A DNA stretch of 64,000 bases from Nocardioides daphniae (GTDB lineage Bacteria; Actinomycetota; Actinomycetes; Propionibacteriales; Nocardioidaceae). Of the stretch, positions 47,634-59,548 are shown in pieces. Both the position numbers and the translations under genes were made by a program. The stretch is from NCBI RefSeq assembly GCF_004777465.1, contig NZ_CP038462.1, positions 3,162,001 to 3,226,000 of the forward strand. Reading direction: 5' to 3'. Every line of letters begins with the position of its first letter. The stretch's first letter is position 1. The notes beneath the pieces are model-generated. The model was not told the DNA's origin. It ran no database searches and saw nothing but the letters and a program-made list of their open reading frames with translations.

Positions 47634-48749
47634 ATGAAGTGGCCACGGAAGCGACGCCCGACGGTCGGGGTCGTCGTCCCCGCGTGGGGCGTCGAGCGGT
47701 GGCTGCCGGCCACCCTCGACAGCCTGCTGGCCCAGAGCCACCGGGCGTGGCGCGCGGTGGTCGTCGACGACGGCTCGCCCGACCGCTCCGGCGAGATCGC
47801 CGAGGCGTACGCCGCCCGCGACCCCCGGATCACCGTGCTGCACACCGACAACGGCGGGCTCGGCGCGGCGCGCAACCGCGGCACCGCGGTGGTCGAGGGT
47901 GACTACCTGGCCTTCGTCGACTCCGACGACGTGCTGCCGCCCGACTCGTTCGCGACCTCCGTGGCGACGCTCGAGGCGTCGGGGTCGGACTTCCTGGCTG
48001 CCTGCCTGCTGCGCGTCGAGGCCGAGCCGCCGGCGGGTCGTGGGGTGGCGGTGCCGCCGTGGATGGCGCGGATGCACTCCCCCGCGCTGACCGGCGCCCG
48101 CATCGAGGACCGGCCCGAGATCCTCGGCGACGTCTTCGCCCACAACAAGATGTTCCGCCGCTCCTTCTGGGACCGTGAGCAGCTCGCGTGGCCCGAGGGC
48201 GTGCGCTATGAGGACCAGCCGACCACGACGCGTGCCTTCCTGGCCGGGCGCTTCGACGTCACCCCGCAGGTCGTCTACCACTGGCAGATCCGCACCGACG
48301 GCACCTCCATCACCCAGCAGCGCTCGTCCCTCACCGACCTGGCCGACCGCTGGGCGACCAAGCGGATGGCGCTCGACTCCGTCACCGCCCACGGCGACGC
48401 CACCGTGACCCGGGTCTTCCGGACCAAGGTGCTGCCCGGGGACCTCTGGGTCTACCTGCACGCCGTGCCGGACTGCTCGCAGGAATGGTGGACCGTGCTG
48501 CGCGAGGGGATCCTGGAATTCTGGGGCCCCGACGGCCTGCGCGAGTCGATCCTGTCGCCGGCGATGCGGCTGGCAGCGTGGTTGGTCACCCAGGACCGGC
48601 GCTCCGACGCCGAGCGGTTCGTGACGTACGTCCGCAGCCTCGACGGGCGACCGGTCCCCCGGACGCCGGACGGCAGCGCCCTGGACGTGCCGGCCGACGT
48701 GCTCCCGGTCGGGTCCGTGCCGCCCGAGCGCCTGGTGCTGGCCGGCTGA
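47634..48749 (+). CDS. Glycosyltransferase family 2 protein
   Basis: 371 residues. GT2 motifs: VGVVVPAWGVERWLPATLDS, WRAVVVDDGSPDRSGEIAE, NGGLGAARNRG and LAFVDSDDVLPPDS with the SDD metal motif. The acceptor region has VRYEDQPTTTRAFLAGRFDV. It is a polymer-type transferase of cell-wall or teichoic-acid glycan style, with no membrane segment. It is divergent from the sulfotransferase/glycosyltransferase pair, forming a small glycan locus with it. Confidence 0.85.
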   Translation: MKWPRKRRPTVGVVVPAWGVERWLPATLDSLLAQSHRAWRAVVVDDGSPDRSGEIAEAYAARDPRITVLHTDNGGLGAARNRGTAVVEGDYLAFVDSDDVLPPDSFATSVATLEASGSDFLAACLLRVEAEPPAGRGVAVPPWMARMHSPALTGARIEDRPEILGDVFAHNKMFRRSFWDREQLAWPEGVRYEDQPTTTRAFLAGRFDVTPQVVYHWQIRTDGTSITQQRSSLTDLADRWATKRMALDSVTAHGDATVTRVFRTKVLPGDLWVYLHAVPDCSQEWWTVLREGILEFWGPDGLRESILSPAMRLAAWLVTQDRRSDAERFVTYVRSLDGRPVPRTPDGSALDVPADVLPVGSVPPERLVLAG

Positions 48750-48822
48750 CGCGCCCCTCCCCGCCGGGCGGTCGTGGAATGAACGGCCGTTCGATCATTT
48801 CTGTGGACCCCCGGGAACGCGA

Positions 48823-48855
48823 CGACGCCCCCGGAGCTGGGCTCCGGGGGCGTCG
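48823..48855. terminator. Bidirectional terminator, 15-bp perfect stem
   Basis: CGACGCCCCCGGAGC-TGG-GCTCCGGGGGCGTCG between the convergent glycosyltransferase (48749) and membrane/coiled-coil gene (48866). Very strong hairpin without a T-run. Confidence 0.85.
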
Positions 48856-48865
48856 CGACGACTTC

Positions 48866-49465
48866 TCAGGCGCGCTTGCGCAGGTCCTTCGCGGCCTCGA
48901 TCTTCCAGGCGTCGAGCTCGGCGCGCAGGGCGTCGAGCTCGACCTCGAGCTCGGCGACGGCGACGATCGCGTCGGCGGCGCGGCTCTCGCTCTCCTCGAG
49001 GGAGGTGGTGAGGCGGGCGACGGTCGACTCGGCGAGGTCGGCACGGCGGGCCTCGCCGTTCATCTTCAGCGTCGAGGTGGCGGCACGCTCGAGGGCCTTG
49101 CTGAGCTCGACCTCGAGGTGGCCGATGACTTCCTCGCGCTCGGCGATGCGGGCGCGCATCGACTGGGCGAAGGCCACGTTCTCGGCGGTACGACGCGCAG
49201 TGATGTCGCGGTAGGCCTCGGCCTGATGAGCGCGGTCGGCCGCAGCGTCCCGGCGGGTCTGGGCCAGCTCCGACCAGGTGATCCGCGTCGAGGCAGCGCC
49301 CAGGGCGACGGCCGCGAGGGCCGACAGGAGGACCAGCGTGAACTGGCCGGTGGCGGTCGCACCCAGGACGAGGGCGGCCGCGAGCACGAGCAGGCCGACG
49401 GCGACGGTGATGCGCGTGGAGCGCTGTCGGCGGCGGGCGCTGGAACGGGGAGACGGGGAAGTCAT
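48866..49465 (-). CDS. Membrane-anchored coiled-coil protein of unknown function
   Basis: 199 residues from the ATG at 49465. A basic Ser/Arg-rich N-terminus is followed by two adjacent hydrophobic stretches (ITVAVGLLVLAAALVLGATA and LVLLSALAAVALGAAS). Then comes a long charged helical region of about 120 residues with heptad-like patterns (IAEREEVIGHLEVELSKAL, AVAELEVELDALRAELD) that should form a coiled coil. No known domain is recognised. It lies 10 bp downstream of the DUF3180 gene, so probably cotranscribed with the folate operon. Confidence 0.75.
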   Translation of the reverse strand: MTSPSPRSSARRRQRSTRITVAVGLLVLAAALVLGATATGQFTLVLLSALAAVALGAASTRITWSELAQTRRDAAADRAHQAEAYRDITARRTAENVAFAQSMRARIAEREEVIGHLEVELSKALERAATSTLKMNGEARRADLAESTVARLTTSLEESESRAADAIVAVAELEVELDALRAELDAWKIEAAKDLRKRA

Positions 49466-49475
49466 GACCCTCAGG

Positions 49476-49994
49476 TTAGAGATGAGGGTCTGACTTGGGT
49501 ACTCGACACGCCCATTCGAGGAACTTGCCTGCAATGAGAACCGCCCCTCCTCCGAGCGCTGCGGCCACCGCGACCCCGACCCGTCCGAGGAGCAGGTCGG
49601 GGTGGGAGTCGAGCCAGGTCAGTCCGTAGCCCGCGTAGCCGCCGGCCAGGAGGGCACCGACCAGCGTCGCGGCCCGCGCCAGGACGAGCCGGTTGACCAT
49701 CCGCTCGGGGTCGAGGGTGGCACCGTGACCGCGTACCGCACGGCGCGTCTGGACCGCGACGCCGCCGAGCACGGCGGCGAGGAAGGCGAGCGCCGCGACC
49801 TGGAGCCAGGAGACCGGCGCCGCGTCGTCGAGCGCGTCCGCGAGGTCGCGGAAGGCCCAGCCGAGGACCGCACCGGCCACCGCGGTGGCGGCCAGCGGCC
49901 CGGGCCCCAGCGGGGTCAGGTGCCGCGGCGACAGGTCGGGGCGCTCCTCCTCACCGTCCGGCGGAGGATCGAGCGGGTGGCGGTCCCGACTCAC
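49476..49994 (-). CDS. DUF3180 membrane protein
   Basis: 172 residues with a GTG start overlapping the folK stop (GTGA). It has about four membrane spans: PLAATAVAGAVLGWAFRDLA, LQVAALAFLAAVLGGVAV, LARAATLVGALLAGGYAGYG and VGVAVAAALGGGAVLIAG. DUF3180 genes sit next to folK in many actinobacteria, but no function is known. The frame continues far upstream inside folK without family similarity, so the short form is chosen. Confidence 0.82.
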   Translation of the reverse strand: MSRDRHPLDPPPDGEEERPDLSPRHLTPLGPGPLAATAVAGAVLGWAFRDLADALDDAAPVSWLQVAALAFLAAVLGGVAVQTRRAVRGHGATLDPERMVNRLVLARAATLVGALLAGGYAGYGLTWLDSHPDLLLGRVGVAVAAALGGGAVLIAGKFLEWACRVPKSDPHL

Positions 49995-50560
49995 GGGAGT
50001 TCGAGGGAGATGTCCTCGCGCTTGACGACGCCGTCCGTGCCGACCTTCTCGAGCAGCTCGGCGACGGGGCCGTGGTCGAGGAGCACGGCGTCGGACTCGA
50101 GCTCGTGCCACGGGGCGAGGACGAAGCCACGCTCGGCCGCACGCGGGTGCGGGAGGACGAGGGTGTCGTCGTTGGCGCGGCGGTCGCCGACCTGGATCAG
50201 GTCGATGTCGAGCGTGCGCGGCGCGTTGCGCACCTCGGTGCGCTCGCGGTCGAAGGCCTGCTCGACGGTCAGCGCGCGCTCCATCAGGCGGTGCGCCGGC
50301 AGCGTGGTGTCGAGCAGGAGCACGGCGTTGAGGTAGTTCTTGGAGCCTTCGGGGGCGTCCACGGGCTCGGTCTCGTAGACCGAGGAGACGCTGGTCAGCC
50401 AGACGTCAGGGGTGTCGGCGAGCGCGTTGACGGCGCCCTGCAGCGCGTCCAGGCGGTCGCCGAGGTTGGAGCCGATGGAGACCACGACTCGGCGGATGGG
50501 GTGCATCTCTCCGGTGAGGGCGTCAGCGTCGATGATGTGGGGATTCGGCGTCTCAGTCAC
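49991..50560 (-). CDS. folK: 2-amino-4-hydroxy-6-hydroxymethyldihydropteridine diphosphokinase
   Basis: Pyrophosphorylates the dihydropterin before DHPS, 189 residues. Motifs: RRVVVSIGSNLGDRLDAL, SSVYETEPVDAPEGSKNYLN and the signature NAPRTLDIDLIQVG, then LVLPHPRAAERGFVLAPW. The N-terminal 20 residues before RRVVVSIGS are an extension not needed for the fold. The ATG overlaps folB by 4 bp. Confidence 0.96.
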   Translation of the reverse strand: MTETPNPHIIDADALTGEMHPIRRVVVSIGSNLGDRLDALQGAVNALADTPDVWLTSVSSVYETEPVDAPEGSKNYLNAVLLLDTTLPAHRLMERALTVEQAFDRERTEVRNAPRTLDIDLIQVGDRRANDDTLVLPHPRAAERGFVLAPWHELESDAVLLDHGPVAELLEKVGTDGVVKREDISLELP

Positions 50561-50928
50561 GTCTGTGTCCTCTTGTGTCTCGTGATGCTCAGGGTCACGT
50601 CCTTGAACGTGGCTTCAATCGGCGCATCCGGTTTGTGCACGGTCACTCGCGCCCATTCAACACGTTCGCCGGTGAGGGCGACATCGGCGATCCTCTGGGC
50701 GAGGGTCTCGATGAGGTCCACCGGGTCGGTCTCGACCGCCTCCTTGACGCGGTCGACAAGAAGACCGTAATGCTCGGTGTCGGCGAGGTCGTCACTGGCC
50801 GCGGCCGGGCGGGTGTCGATGCCGAGCGTCAGGTCGATGACGAAGACCTGGCCCTCGCGGCGCTCGAAGTCGAAGACGCCGTGGTGGCCGAAGCACTCGA
50901 TGCCGGTGACGGTCAGCTCGTCGGTCAT
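50557..50928 (-). CDS. folB: Dihydroneopterin aldolase
   Basis: Cleaves dihydroneopterin to the hydroxymethyl pterin and glycolaldehyde, 123 residues. Motifs: GIECFGHHGVFDFERREGQ at the N-terminus, VIDLTLGIDT, HYGLLVDRVKEAV and DLIETLAQRIADV with the catalytic acidic residues. The start is the ATG at 50928; it is coupled by 4-bp overlaps to folP before it and folK after it. Confidence 0.95.
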   Translation of the reverse strand: MTDELTVTGIECFGHHGVFDFERREGQVFVIDLTLGIDTRPAAASDDLADTEHYGLLVDRVKEAVETDPVDLIETLAQRIADVALTGERVEWARVTVHKPDAPIEATFKDVTLSITRHKRTQT

Positions 50929-51788
50929 GCGTCCTCCTCGGGCGCGGTCGGGGCGAGACGGCGCCACACCGCCAGGGCGTCGGTGGTCGCGCGTACGTCG
51001 TGGACGCGCACGCTCCACACCCCGCGCTGGGCCAGCAGCGAGAGCGCGACGCCGGCGTGCTCGCGCTCCGCGATCGGCCGGGGCGTCCCGTCGGGCGCGG
51101 CCAGCAGCGACCCCAGAAAGCTCTTGCGTGAGGCGCCCACCAGCACCGGGAAGCCGAGCGACTCCACGGCGTCGAGGCCGGCGGTCAGCTCCCAGTTCTG
51201 GTCGGCGGTCTTGGCGAAGCCCAAGCCGGGGTCGAGCACGAGCTGCTCCTCGCGCACGCCGGCGGCCAGCGCCGCCTCGACGCGCGCGGCGAGCTCACGT
51301 CGTACGCCCACGACGACGCCCTCGGGGTAGTGCGTGAACTCCTGCATCCGCTCGGAGTGGGCCCGCCAGTGCATCGCGACGTAGACCGCACCGGTCTGCG
51401 CCACCACGTCGAGGATCTCGGGGTCGGAGAGGCCGCCGGAGACGTCGTTGACGACCACCGCACCGGCTGCGACCGCGGCGGCGGCCACCTCGGCCCGCAT
51501 GGTGTCGACGGAGACCGCGACCCCGCGCCGGGCCAGCTCGGTGATCACCGGGACCACCCGGTCGAGCTCCTCGGCCGGCACCGGACGGGTGGCGCCGGGG
51601 CGGGTGGACTCCCCGCCCACGTCGAGCAGGTCGGCGCCGTCGGCCAGCAGCGTGGTGGCGTGCTCGAGCGCCAGGTCGGTGCTCGCCCATCGGCCCCCGT
51701 CGGAGAACGAGTCGGGGGTGACGTTGACGATGCCCATCACGACCGGGCCGGGCCGGCTCGGTCGGGGCAGCGCGAAGGGCTGCGTCAC
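50925..51788 (-). CDS. folP: Dihydropteroate synthase
   Basis: Joins the dihydropterin pyrophosphate and p-aminobenzoate; the sulfonamide target. It is 287 residues, GTG start overlapping the folE stop by 4 bp. Motifs: [61 protein letters not shown] and [14 protein letters not shown] full-length active-type enzyme rather than the FolP2 variant, by these intact motifs. Confidence 0.96.
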   Translation of the reverse strand: MTQPFALPRPSRPGPVVMGIVNVTPDSFSDGGRWASTDLALEHATTLLADGADLLDVGGESTRPGATRPVPAEELDRVVPVITELARRGVAVSVDTMRAEVAAAAVAAGAVVVNDVSGGLSDPEILDVVAQTGAVYVAMHWRAHSERMQEFTHYPEGVVVGVRRELAARVEAALAAGVREEQLVLDPGLGFAKTADQNWELTAGLDAVESLGFPVLVGASRKSFLGSLLAAPDGTPRPIAEREHAGVALSLLAQRGVWSVRVHDVRATTDALAVWRRLAPTAPEEDA

Positions 51789-52398
51789 CGCGTCCCGGAC
51801 CGGATCAGCGCCATCGCCTCCGACCGGGTGGCCGCGTCGCGCATCTGGCCGCGCACGGCGGAGGTGATGGTGCGGGCGCCGGCCTTGCGGACGCCGCGCA
51901 TCGTCATGCACAGGTGCTCGGCCTCGATCACCACGATGACGCCGCGCGCCTCGAGGATGTCGGTCATCGCGTCGGCGATCTGCGTGGTCAGGCGCTCCTG
52001 CACCTGCGGGCGCTTGGAGTAGACGTCGACCAGGCGGGCCATCTTGGAGAGGCCGGTGATCTTGCCGGAGGTCGAGGGGATGTAGCCGACGTGGGCGACG
52101 CCGGTGAAGGGCACCAGGTGGTGCTCACACATCGACCACAGCTCGATGTCGCGGACCAGGACCATCTCGTCGTGGCCCAGGTCGAAGGTGGTCGTGAGGA
52201 CGTCCTCGGGGCGCTGGTGCAGCCCGACGGTGAGCTCGGCGTACGCCCGTGCCACCCGCGCCGGGGTGTCGCGCAGCCCCTCGCGCTCGACGTCCTCGCC
52301 CATCGCGGCGAGGAGCTCACGCACGGCCGCCTCGGCGCGGGCGTGGTCGAAGGCAGGGACGTCGGCGGGGTCGCGCTCGGGGGCGACGATGGAGTCGG

Positions 52399-52402
<4 letters not shown>
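51785..52402 (-). CDS. folE: GTP cyclohydrolase I
   Basis: First step of folate synthesis, GTP to dihydroneopterin triphosphate, 205 residues. Zinc and catalytic residues are in [20 protein letters not shown]; also [20 protein letters not shown] and [20 protein letters not shown]. It begins within a 4-bp overlap of the ftsH stop, so ftsH-folE-folP-folB-folK form one coupled cluster. Confidence 0.97.
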
Positions 52403-54477
<2,075 letters not shown>

Positions 54478-54606
54478 AGGCTTCTTTCCACTCTCACGTC
54501 GACCGACCAGCAGACGCCGCCGACGCTACACGCCGGGACCCACAGGCAACCGGACGCAGTCAGCACTCGCCGCCGCGCGGTCATTCTCGCAGGCGAGGCG
54601 AAACCG

Positions 54607-55158
54607 TCAGGAGTAGACGTGCGGCGCGAGCGTGCCGATGTCGCGCAGGTTGCGGTACTTCTCCTTGTAGTCGAGGCCGTAGCCGACCACGAACTCGTTG
54701 GGGATGTCCCAGCCGACGTACTTCGGCTCGACCGGCATCGACAGCGCCTCGGGCTTGCGCAGCAGCGTGGCGATCTCGATCGAGGCCGGGCCGCGGGTGC
54801 TGAGGCTGTTGACCAGCCACGACAGGGTGAGGCCGGTGTCGATGATCTCGTCGACGATCAGCACGTGACGCCCCGAGATGTCGGTGTCGAGGTCCTTGAG
54901 GATGCGCACGACGCCGGACGACTTGGTGCCGGAGCCGTAGGAGGAGATGGCCATCCAGTCCATCTCGACGTGGCGCGGGAGCTCCCGGGCCAGGTCGGCC
55001 ATCACCATGACGGCGCCGCGGAGGACGCCGACCATGAGCACGTCACGGCCCGCGTAGTCCTCGTCGATCTGGGCTGCCATCTCGGCCAGTCGCTGCTGGA
55101 TCTGCTCCTCGGTGAAGAGGATGTTGACCAGATCGTTCTCAACGTGGGAGGACTCCAT
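54607..55158 (-). CDS. hpt: Hypoxanthine phosphoribosyltransferase
   Basis: Purine salvage, 183 residues. The PRPP motif is VLIVDEIIDTGLTLSWLVN; the flexible-loop region is ISSYGSGTKSSGVVRILKDL; the C-terminal base-binding part is YVGWDIPNEFVVGYGLDY. It is downstream of tilS and separated from ftsH by a 129-bp gap that should hold the ftsH promoter. Confidence 0.96.
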   Translation of the reverse strand: MESSHVENDLVNILFTEEQIQQRLAEMAAQIDEDYAGRDVLMVGVLRGAVMVMADLARELPRHVEMDWMAISSYGSGTKSSGVVRILKDLDTDISGRHVLIVDEIIDTGLTLSWLVNSLSTRGPASIEIATLLRKPEALSMPVEPKYVGWDIPNEFVVGYGLDYKEKYRNLRDIGTLAPHVYS

Positions 55159-55229
55159 GGGCGAGACGATACATGCCGCGACGGGGCCGGTTTCGAGGGT
55201 GGGACACCCTCACGACCCACCGCCTCGGG

Positions 55230-56204
55230 TCACCCCGCGGCGGGCTCGAAGACGATCTCGCCGTCGCGTCGCCGGGCCCGCAGGTGGCCCGGCAGGTCGA
55301 TCCACTTCTGGCCCCGCCACGCGGTCACCAGCTCCTCGACGGCGAGCACGTGGGCGTGGAAGAGCTCGGCGTCGATCGCGCCGGCCCGCACGGCCGCGGC
55401 GCGCAGGACGCGACGGCGTACGGCGGTGGGCAGGCCGCCCAGCGCGGTGACCTGCAGGGCGTCGGGGCGTGCCGACCACTCCGCCGCGAGCTCGTCGAGC
55501 GCCTCCATGTCGACGCGGAGGCTGTCGGCCGTGCGGGCCAGGGTCTCCGCCACCCCGGGACCGAGCTGCTGCTCCAGCACCGGCAGCACGTCCATCCGCA
55601 CCCGCGACCGCAGGAAGCGGGGGTCGGCGTTGTGCGGGTCGGACCAGAAGGCGATGCCCTCCGCGACGCAGGCGGCCTCCGTCTGCGACCGACGTACGTC
55701 GAGCAACGGGCGGCGGTAACGGTCGAACTCGCGACGCATCCCCGCGACCGAACGGCCCCCGCTGCCCCGGGTCAGACCCAGGAGGACGGTCTCGGCCTGG
55801 TCGTCGAGGGTGTGGCCCAGCAGCACGGCCGCGGCGCCGACCCGGTCGGCCACCTGGTCGAGCACGGCGTAGCGGGCCTGCCGGGCCGCCGCCTCGGGGC
55901 CCTGCCCGTCGCCGGAGACCGTCACGGTCACCGCGTAGGTCTCGTCGGCGCCGAGCGCGCTCATCTGGCTGACGGTGTGGCGGGCCTGGTCGGCCGAGCC
56001 CTCCTGGAGGCCGTGGTCGACGGTGACGCCGACGACCCGGTCGCCGGAGCTGCGCGCCTCGAAGACGGTCGCCGAGAGCAGGGCCAGGGAGTCGGCTCCC
56101 CCGCTGCAGGCCACCAGCACGACGCGGCGGTCGGCCGGGGGCAGCGCCGCGAGGACCCGGCGCACGCCCAGGCGTACGGCCGCGACCGCCGGGTGCAGGG
56201 TCAC
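55230..56204 (-). CDS. tilS: tRNA(Ile)-lysidine synthetase
   Basis: Modifies the CAU-anticodon tRNA-Ile wobble base to lysidine, 324 residues. N-type PP-loop VVLVACSGGADSLALLSA, then GVTVDHGLQEGS, LLGHTLDDQAETVLLGL and RPLLDVRRSQTEAAC. The C-terminal region is shorter than in E. coli, as in other actinobacteria. The ATG overlaps the metalloprotease stop by 4 bp. Confidence 0.95.
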   Translation of the reverse strand: MTLHPAVAAVRLGVRRVLAALPPADRRVVLVACSGGADSLALLSATVFEARSSGDRVVGVTVDHGLQEGSADQARHTVSQMSALGADETYAVTVTVSGDGQGPEAAARQARYAVLDQVADRVGAAAVLLGHTLDDQAETVLLGLTRGSGGRSVAGMRREFDRYRRPLLDVRRSQTEAACVAEGIAFWSDPHNADPRFLRSRVRMDVLPVLEQQLGPGVAETLARTADSLRVDMEALDELAAEWSARPDALQVTALGGLPTAVRRRVLRAAAVRAGAIDAELFHAHVLAVEELVTAWRGQKWIDLPGHLRARRRDGEIVFEPAAG

Positions 56205-57298
56205 GCGTGCACGCGGGCGACCCAGGCCGCCGGGTCATGGATCTCCGCCTTGGTGGGCAGGTGCTCGGGGCCCTCCCACACGGCGTTGAAGCCCTCCATG
56301 CCGACGGTCTCGACGACCTCGCGCACGAAGATCGCGCCGTCGCGGTACTGCGCCATCTTGGCCTCCAGGCCGAGCAGGCGACGGACCAGGCGGTCCAGCG
56401 AGCCGGCCCCACCGCGGCGTTGGGTGAACTTGCGGCGGATCTCGGCGACGGTCGGGATGACCGACGGGCCGACGCCGTCCATCACCACGTCGGCGTGGCC
56501 CTCCAGCAGCGACATGACGGCGGTGACCCGCTCCAGCAGCTCGCGCTGCTCGGGGCTGCTCAGCACCTCGACCAGGCTGCCACCACCCTGGCCGCGGGCG
56601 ACCTCGGCAGCCCGCTTGACGACGTCGCCGACGACGAGCTGGGGGTCGACGGTGCCGGTGACCTCGCCGATCAGGCTGCGCAGGTGGTCACGCATCCACG
56701 GCACGGCGGTGAACTGGACCCGGTGGGTCTCCTCGTGCAGGCAGACCCAGAGGCGGAAGTCGGTGGGGTCGACCTCGAGCTCGCGCTCGATGTGCACGAC
56801 GTTGGGGGCGACCAGCAGCAGCCGCCCTGCCGGGCCGTGGAAGGGGTCGAACTGGCCCAGCACCTTGGAGGAGAGGAAGCCGAGCACCGCGCCGACCTCG
56901 GCGCCGGTGACCCGGGAGCCCACCGCGTGGGTGAGGCTGCCGGGGCGCGGGGCGCCGCGCCGGTCGGTGAGCTTGGCGACGACGGGGTCCATGAGGGTCG
57001 CGAACGACTCGGTGTTGGCGGTGATCCAGCCGTCGCGGTCGACCACGAGCACGGGGGCCCGGTCATCCAGCGCCTCCAGGCCGGTGAAGCCACGGACCAG
57101 GTCGGTGGAGCGGGCGGCCCCGGCGCGCAGCTCGGCGACCACCGCGGCGGCCTCGGCGGCGTCGACGACCGGGGGCGCGGGGGCGGTGCGTGAGCCCACC
57201 CGGGCCGCGAACGTCCAGTCGATCATCTGGCCGGAGCTGGCCGCGTCACGGGCCTGGCCGTCGCTCTGCCCCTCGCCGTGCCCCTCGCTCTGCGTCAT
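56201..57298 (-). CDS. Zinc-dependent metalloprotease (DUF2342 / coenzyme-F420-type family)
   Basis: 365 residues. A predicted metalloprotease of the actinobacterial DUF2342 family with the zinc motif HEETH in LWVCLHEETHRVQFTAVPW (about residue 197) and a third-ligand region LLEGHADVVMDGVG. Other family parts are QFDPFHGPAGRLLLVAPN and QYRDGAIFVREVVETVG. The physiological substrate is not known. It is coupled to tilS, the same order as around the mycobacterial homologue (Rv3626c from memory). Confidence 0.87.
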   Translation of the reverse strand: MTQSEGHGEGQSDGQARDAASSGQMIDWTFAARVGSRTAPAPPVVDAAEAAAVVAELRAGAARSTDLVRGFTGLEALDDRAPVLVVDRDGWITANTESFATLMDPVVAKLTDRRGAPRPGSLTHAVGSRVTGAEVGAVLGFLSSKVLGQFDPFHGPAGRLLLVAPNVVHIERELEVDPTDFRLWVCLHEETHRVQFTAVPWMRDHLRSLIGEVTGTVDPQLVVGDVVKRAAEVARGQGGGSLVEVLSSPEQRELLERVTAVMSLLEGHADVVMDGVGPSVIPTVAEIRRKFTQRRGGAGSLDRLVRRLLGLEAKMAQYRDGAIFVREVVETVGMEGFNAVWEGPEHLPTKAEIHDPAAWVARVHA

Positions 57299-57346
57299 GG
57301 CGCGACACTAGCCGGAACGCGGTTGGGGCCAGCCCCGGTCGGAGCC

Positions 57347-58816
57347 TCAGCTGCCGGAGCCCACCCCGCAGGAGCAGGAGGCGAGCGCGGCGGCCGCGCC
57401 GTCCAGCGCCGAGCGGGCGTCGAGGCTCTTGGCGGGCGAGACCTTGTCGGCGGCCACCACGAAGATCATCGGGACGCCGTCGGCGCCGGTGACGATGCCG
57501 GCCAGCGCGTGCACCCCGGTGAGGGTGCCGGTCTTGGCGCGCACCCGGCCCAGGCCGTCGCGCTGGTCGTCGAAGCGGGAGGTCAGCGAGCCGGTGAAGC
57601 CGGCCACCGGGAGCCCCTCGACGACGGCCCGCAGGTCGGGGTTGTCGGGCGAGGAGGCGATCCGCAGCACGTCGACGAGCGTGCGCGCCGCGAACCGGTT
57701 GTCGCGCGACAGCCCGGAGCCGTCGTACTGCTTCCAGCCGGTCAGGTCGACCGCGAGGTTGCTGAGCACCTCGCCGACGGCCCTGGTGCCCGCGGCGCTG
57801 CTCGCCTCGCCGAGGGCGACGCGGCCGACGTGGCGCAGCATCACCTCGGTGGTCTCGTTGTCGGAGACGTCGAGCAACCGTTGGACGATCTGGTCGACCG
57901 GCGGTGAGGTCACGTCGGCGACCTCCTCCGCACGCTCCGGCGCGGTGCCCGGCGCGACGCCGGTGACCTTCACGCCGGCGCGGCGCAGGGCCTTGGCGAA
58001 GACCACCGCGGCGGCGCGGGCCGGGTCCTCGACGCGTCCCCAGCCGCTCGGGTCGTGGCCGGAGTCGGCCCACAGGGCGGTGATCGGGGAGACCACCTGG
58101 TCGGGGACGTAGGAGGGCTCCCAGTGCGGGTTGACGGCCGGGCCGGTGAAGAGGGAGGCGTCGTAGGAGAGCTTGACGCGGGCGAGGCCGCGCTGGCGCA
58201 GGCCGTCGGCGGTGCGCTCGGCGAGCGTACGCAGGTCGGCGCGGACCGGCCACGCGTCCGGGTCGGGCTCGCTGGCCAGGAGCGGGTCGCCGCCGCCGAC
58301 GAGCACGATCTCGCCGAGGCCGCCCTCGACCACGGTCGTGTCGAAGGTGGCGCCGGGGCCGAGCGTGCGCAGCGCGGCCACCGCGGTCAGCAGCTTCGTC
58401 GTGGAGGCGGGGAGCAGGGGGTCCTTGCCGCGGGCGAAGACCGGTTCGGTGCCGTCGAGCGCAGCCACCGCGGCCACGACGTGCGGCCCGAGGTCGTCGT
58501 CGCCCAGGCGCGGGGCGAGGGCACGGCGTACGGCGTCGGGGTCGAGCGGCGTCACGGGCGCGGCCTCGGCGACCTCGTCGGGCTCCTCGACGCGAGGCAG
58601 GTCGAGCCCGCCGGGCAGCGCGACGGCGGCCGGGTCCTTGCCGGGGTCGCCGCCCTTCCAGCCGAGGTGGGTGGGGCCCCAGCGGTACTCGTCGGCGGCG
58701 ACCGCGCCACCCACCAGCCCGGCGACCAGCAGCACGGGCAGCGCCAGCGCGACCCGTCCCGGACCGCGGCGTCGCGCGCGCTTGCGCGTAGGGTGGTCTG
58801 CGTCACGTCGCGCCAC
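57347..58816 (-). CDS. dacB: D-alanyl-D-alanine carboxypeptidase/endopeptidase (PBP4/DacB type)
   Basis: Class C penicillin-binding protein trimming peptidoglycan outside the membrane, 489 residues. GTG start with a strong GGGAGGGA ribosome site 6 bp upstream. N-terminal membrane anchor/signal ([21 protein letters not shown]). The three active-site motifs are SxxK in LPASTTKLL (about residue 138), SxN in [12 protein letters not shown] and KTG in [14 protein letters not shown]. It ends with three cysteines close together ([11 protein letters not shown] has two), which is unusual but not clearly functional. Divergent from ppa. Confidence 0.94.
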   Translation of the reverse strand: MARRDADHPTRKRARRRGPGRVALALPVLLVAGLVGGAVAADEYRWGPTHLGWKGGDPGKDPAAVALPGGLDLPRVEEPDEVAEAAPVTPLDPDAVRRALAPRLGDDDLGPHVVAAVAALDGTEPVFARGKDPLLPASTTKLLTAVAALRTLGPGATFDTTVVEGGLGEIVLVGGGDPLLASEPDPDAWPVRADLRTLAERTADGLRQRGLARVKLSYDASLFTGPAVNPHWEPSYVPDQVVSPITALWADSGHDPSGWGRVEDPARAAAVVFAKALRRAGVKVTGVAPGTAPERAEEVADVTSPPVDQIVQRLLDVSDNETTEVMLRHVGRVALGEASSAAGTRAVGEVLSNLAVDLTGWKQYDGSGLSRDNRFAARTLVDVLRIASSPDNPDLRAVVEGLPVAGFTGSLTSRFDDQRDGLGRVRAKTGTLTGVHALAGIVTGADGVPMIFVVAADKVSPAKSLDARSALDGAAAALASCSCGVGSGS

Positions 58817-58980
58817 TGATGGTCCCTCCCGAATGTGTGTGCGGGCCCATTGTGCGCGACACTGACCGGCGGCAGTACCTCGGTGGCGTCCGACGACGCC
58901 CCCGGTCTGCACGGGGGACGACCGCGGACACGTGGCCCCGACAAGTCTTTCAGGCAACACACGATGACGAGGTGAATGCG

Positions 58981-59475
58981 GTGCTGGAGTTCGACGTGCT
59001 GGTCGAGATCCCCAAGGGTGAGCGCAACAAGTACGAGGTCGACCACGAGTCCGGGCGCCTGCGCCTCGACCGGATGCTGTTCACCTCGACGGCCTACCCG
59101 ACCGACTACGGCTACATCGAGAACACCCTCGGCCTCGACGGCGACCCGCTCGACGCGATGGTCATCCTGCAGGCGCCCACGTTCCCCGGCTGCCTGATCA
59201 AGTGCCGCGCGATCGGCATGTTCCGCATGACCGACGAGGCCGGCGGCGACGACAAGGTCCTGGTCGTCCCCTCCTCCGACCCGCGCCTCGAGCACCTGCG
59301 CGACATCAACCACGTCTCCAAGTTCGACCGCCTGGAGATCCAGCACTTCTTCGAGGTCTACAAGGACCTCGAGCCCGGCAAGTCCGTCGAGGGCGCTGAC
59401 TGGGTCGGCCGCGCCGAGGCCGAGGCCGAGGTCCTGGCCTCCTTCGAGCGCTTCAAGGAGCAGGGCCACCACTGA
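58981..59475 (+). CDS. ppa: Inorganic pyrophosphatase
   Basis: Family I soluble pyrophosphatase, 164 residues, hydrolysing PPi. Motifs: [38 protein letters not shown] (metal-binding aspartates), [10 protein letters not shown] and [21 protein letters not shown] start at the GTG at 58981, where GAGGTG lies 6 bp upstream; the 54 in-frame codons before it lie in the divergent promoter gap. Confidence 0.96.
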   Translation: MLEFDVLVEIPKGERNKYEVDHESGRLRLDRMLFTSTAYPTDYGYIENTLGLDGDPLDAMVILQAPTFPGCLIKCRAIGMFRMTDEAGGDDKVLVVPSSDPRLEHLRDINHVSKFDRLEIQHFFEVYKDLEPGKSVEGADWVGRAEAEAEVLASFERFKEQGHH

Positions 59476-59489
59476 GCCCTCCCGCGCCT

Positions 59490-59525
59490 CGACTGCCCCG
59501 TACGCCTCGGCGTACGGGGCAGTCG
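59490..59525. terminator. Bidirectional terminator after ppa
   Basis: A perfect 16-bp stem (CGACTGCCCCGTACGC / GCGTACGGGGCAGTCG) with a 4-nt CTCG loop, between the convergent ppa and sigma-factor genes, followed by CCATTTCGG. Confidence 0.85.
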
Positions 59526-59548
59526 CCATTTCGGGGACAGTCGCCGGC

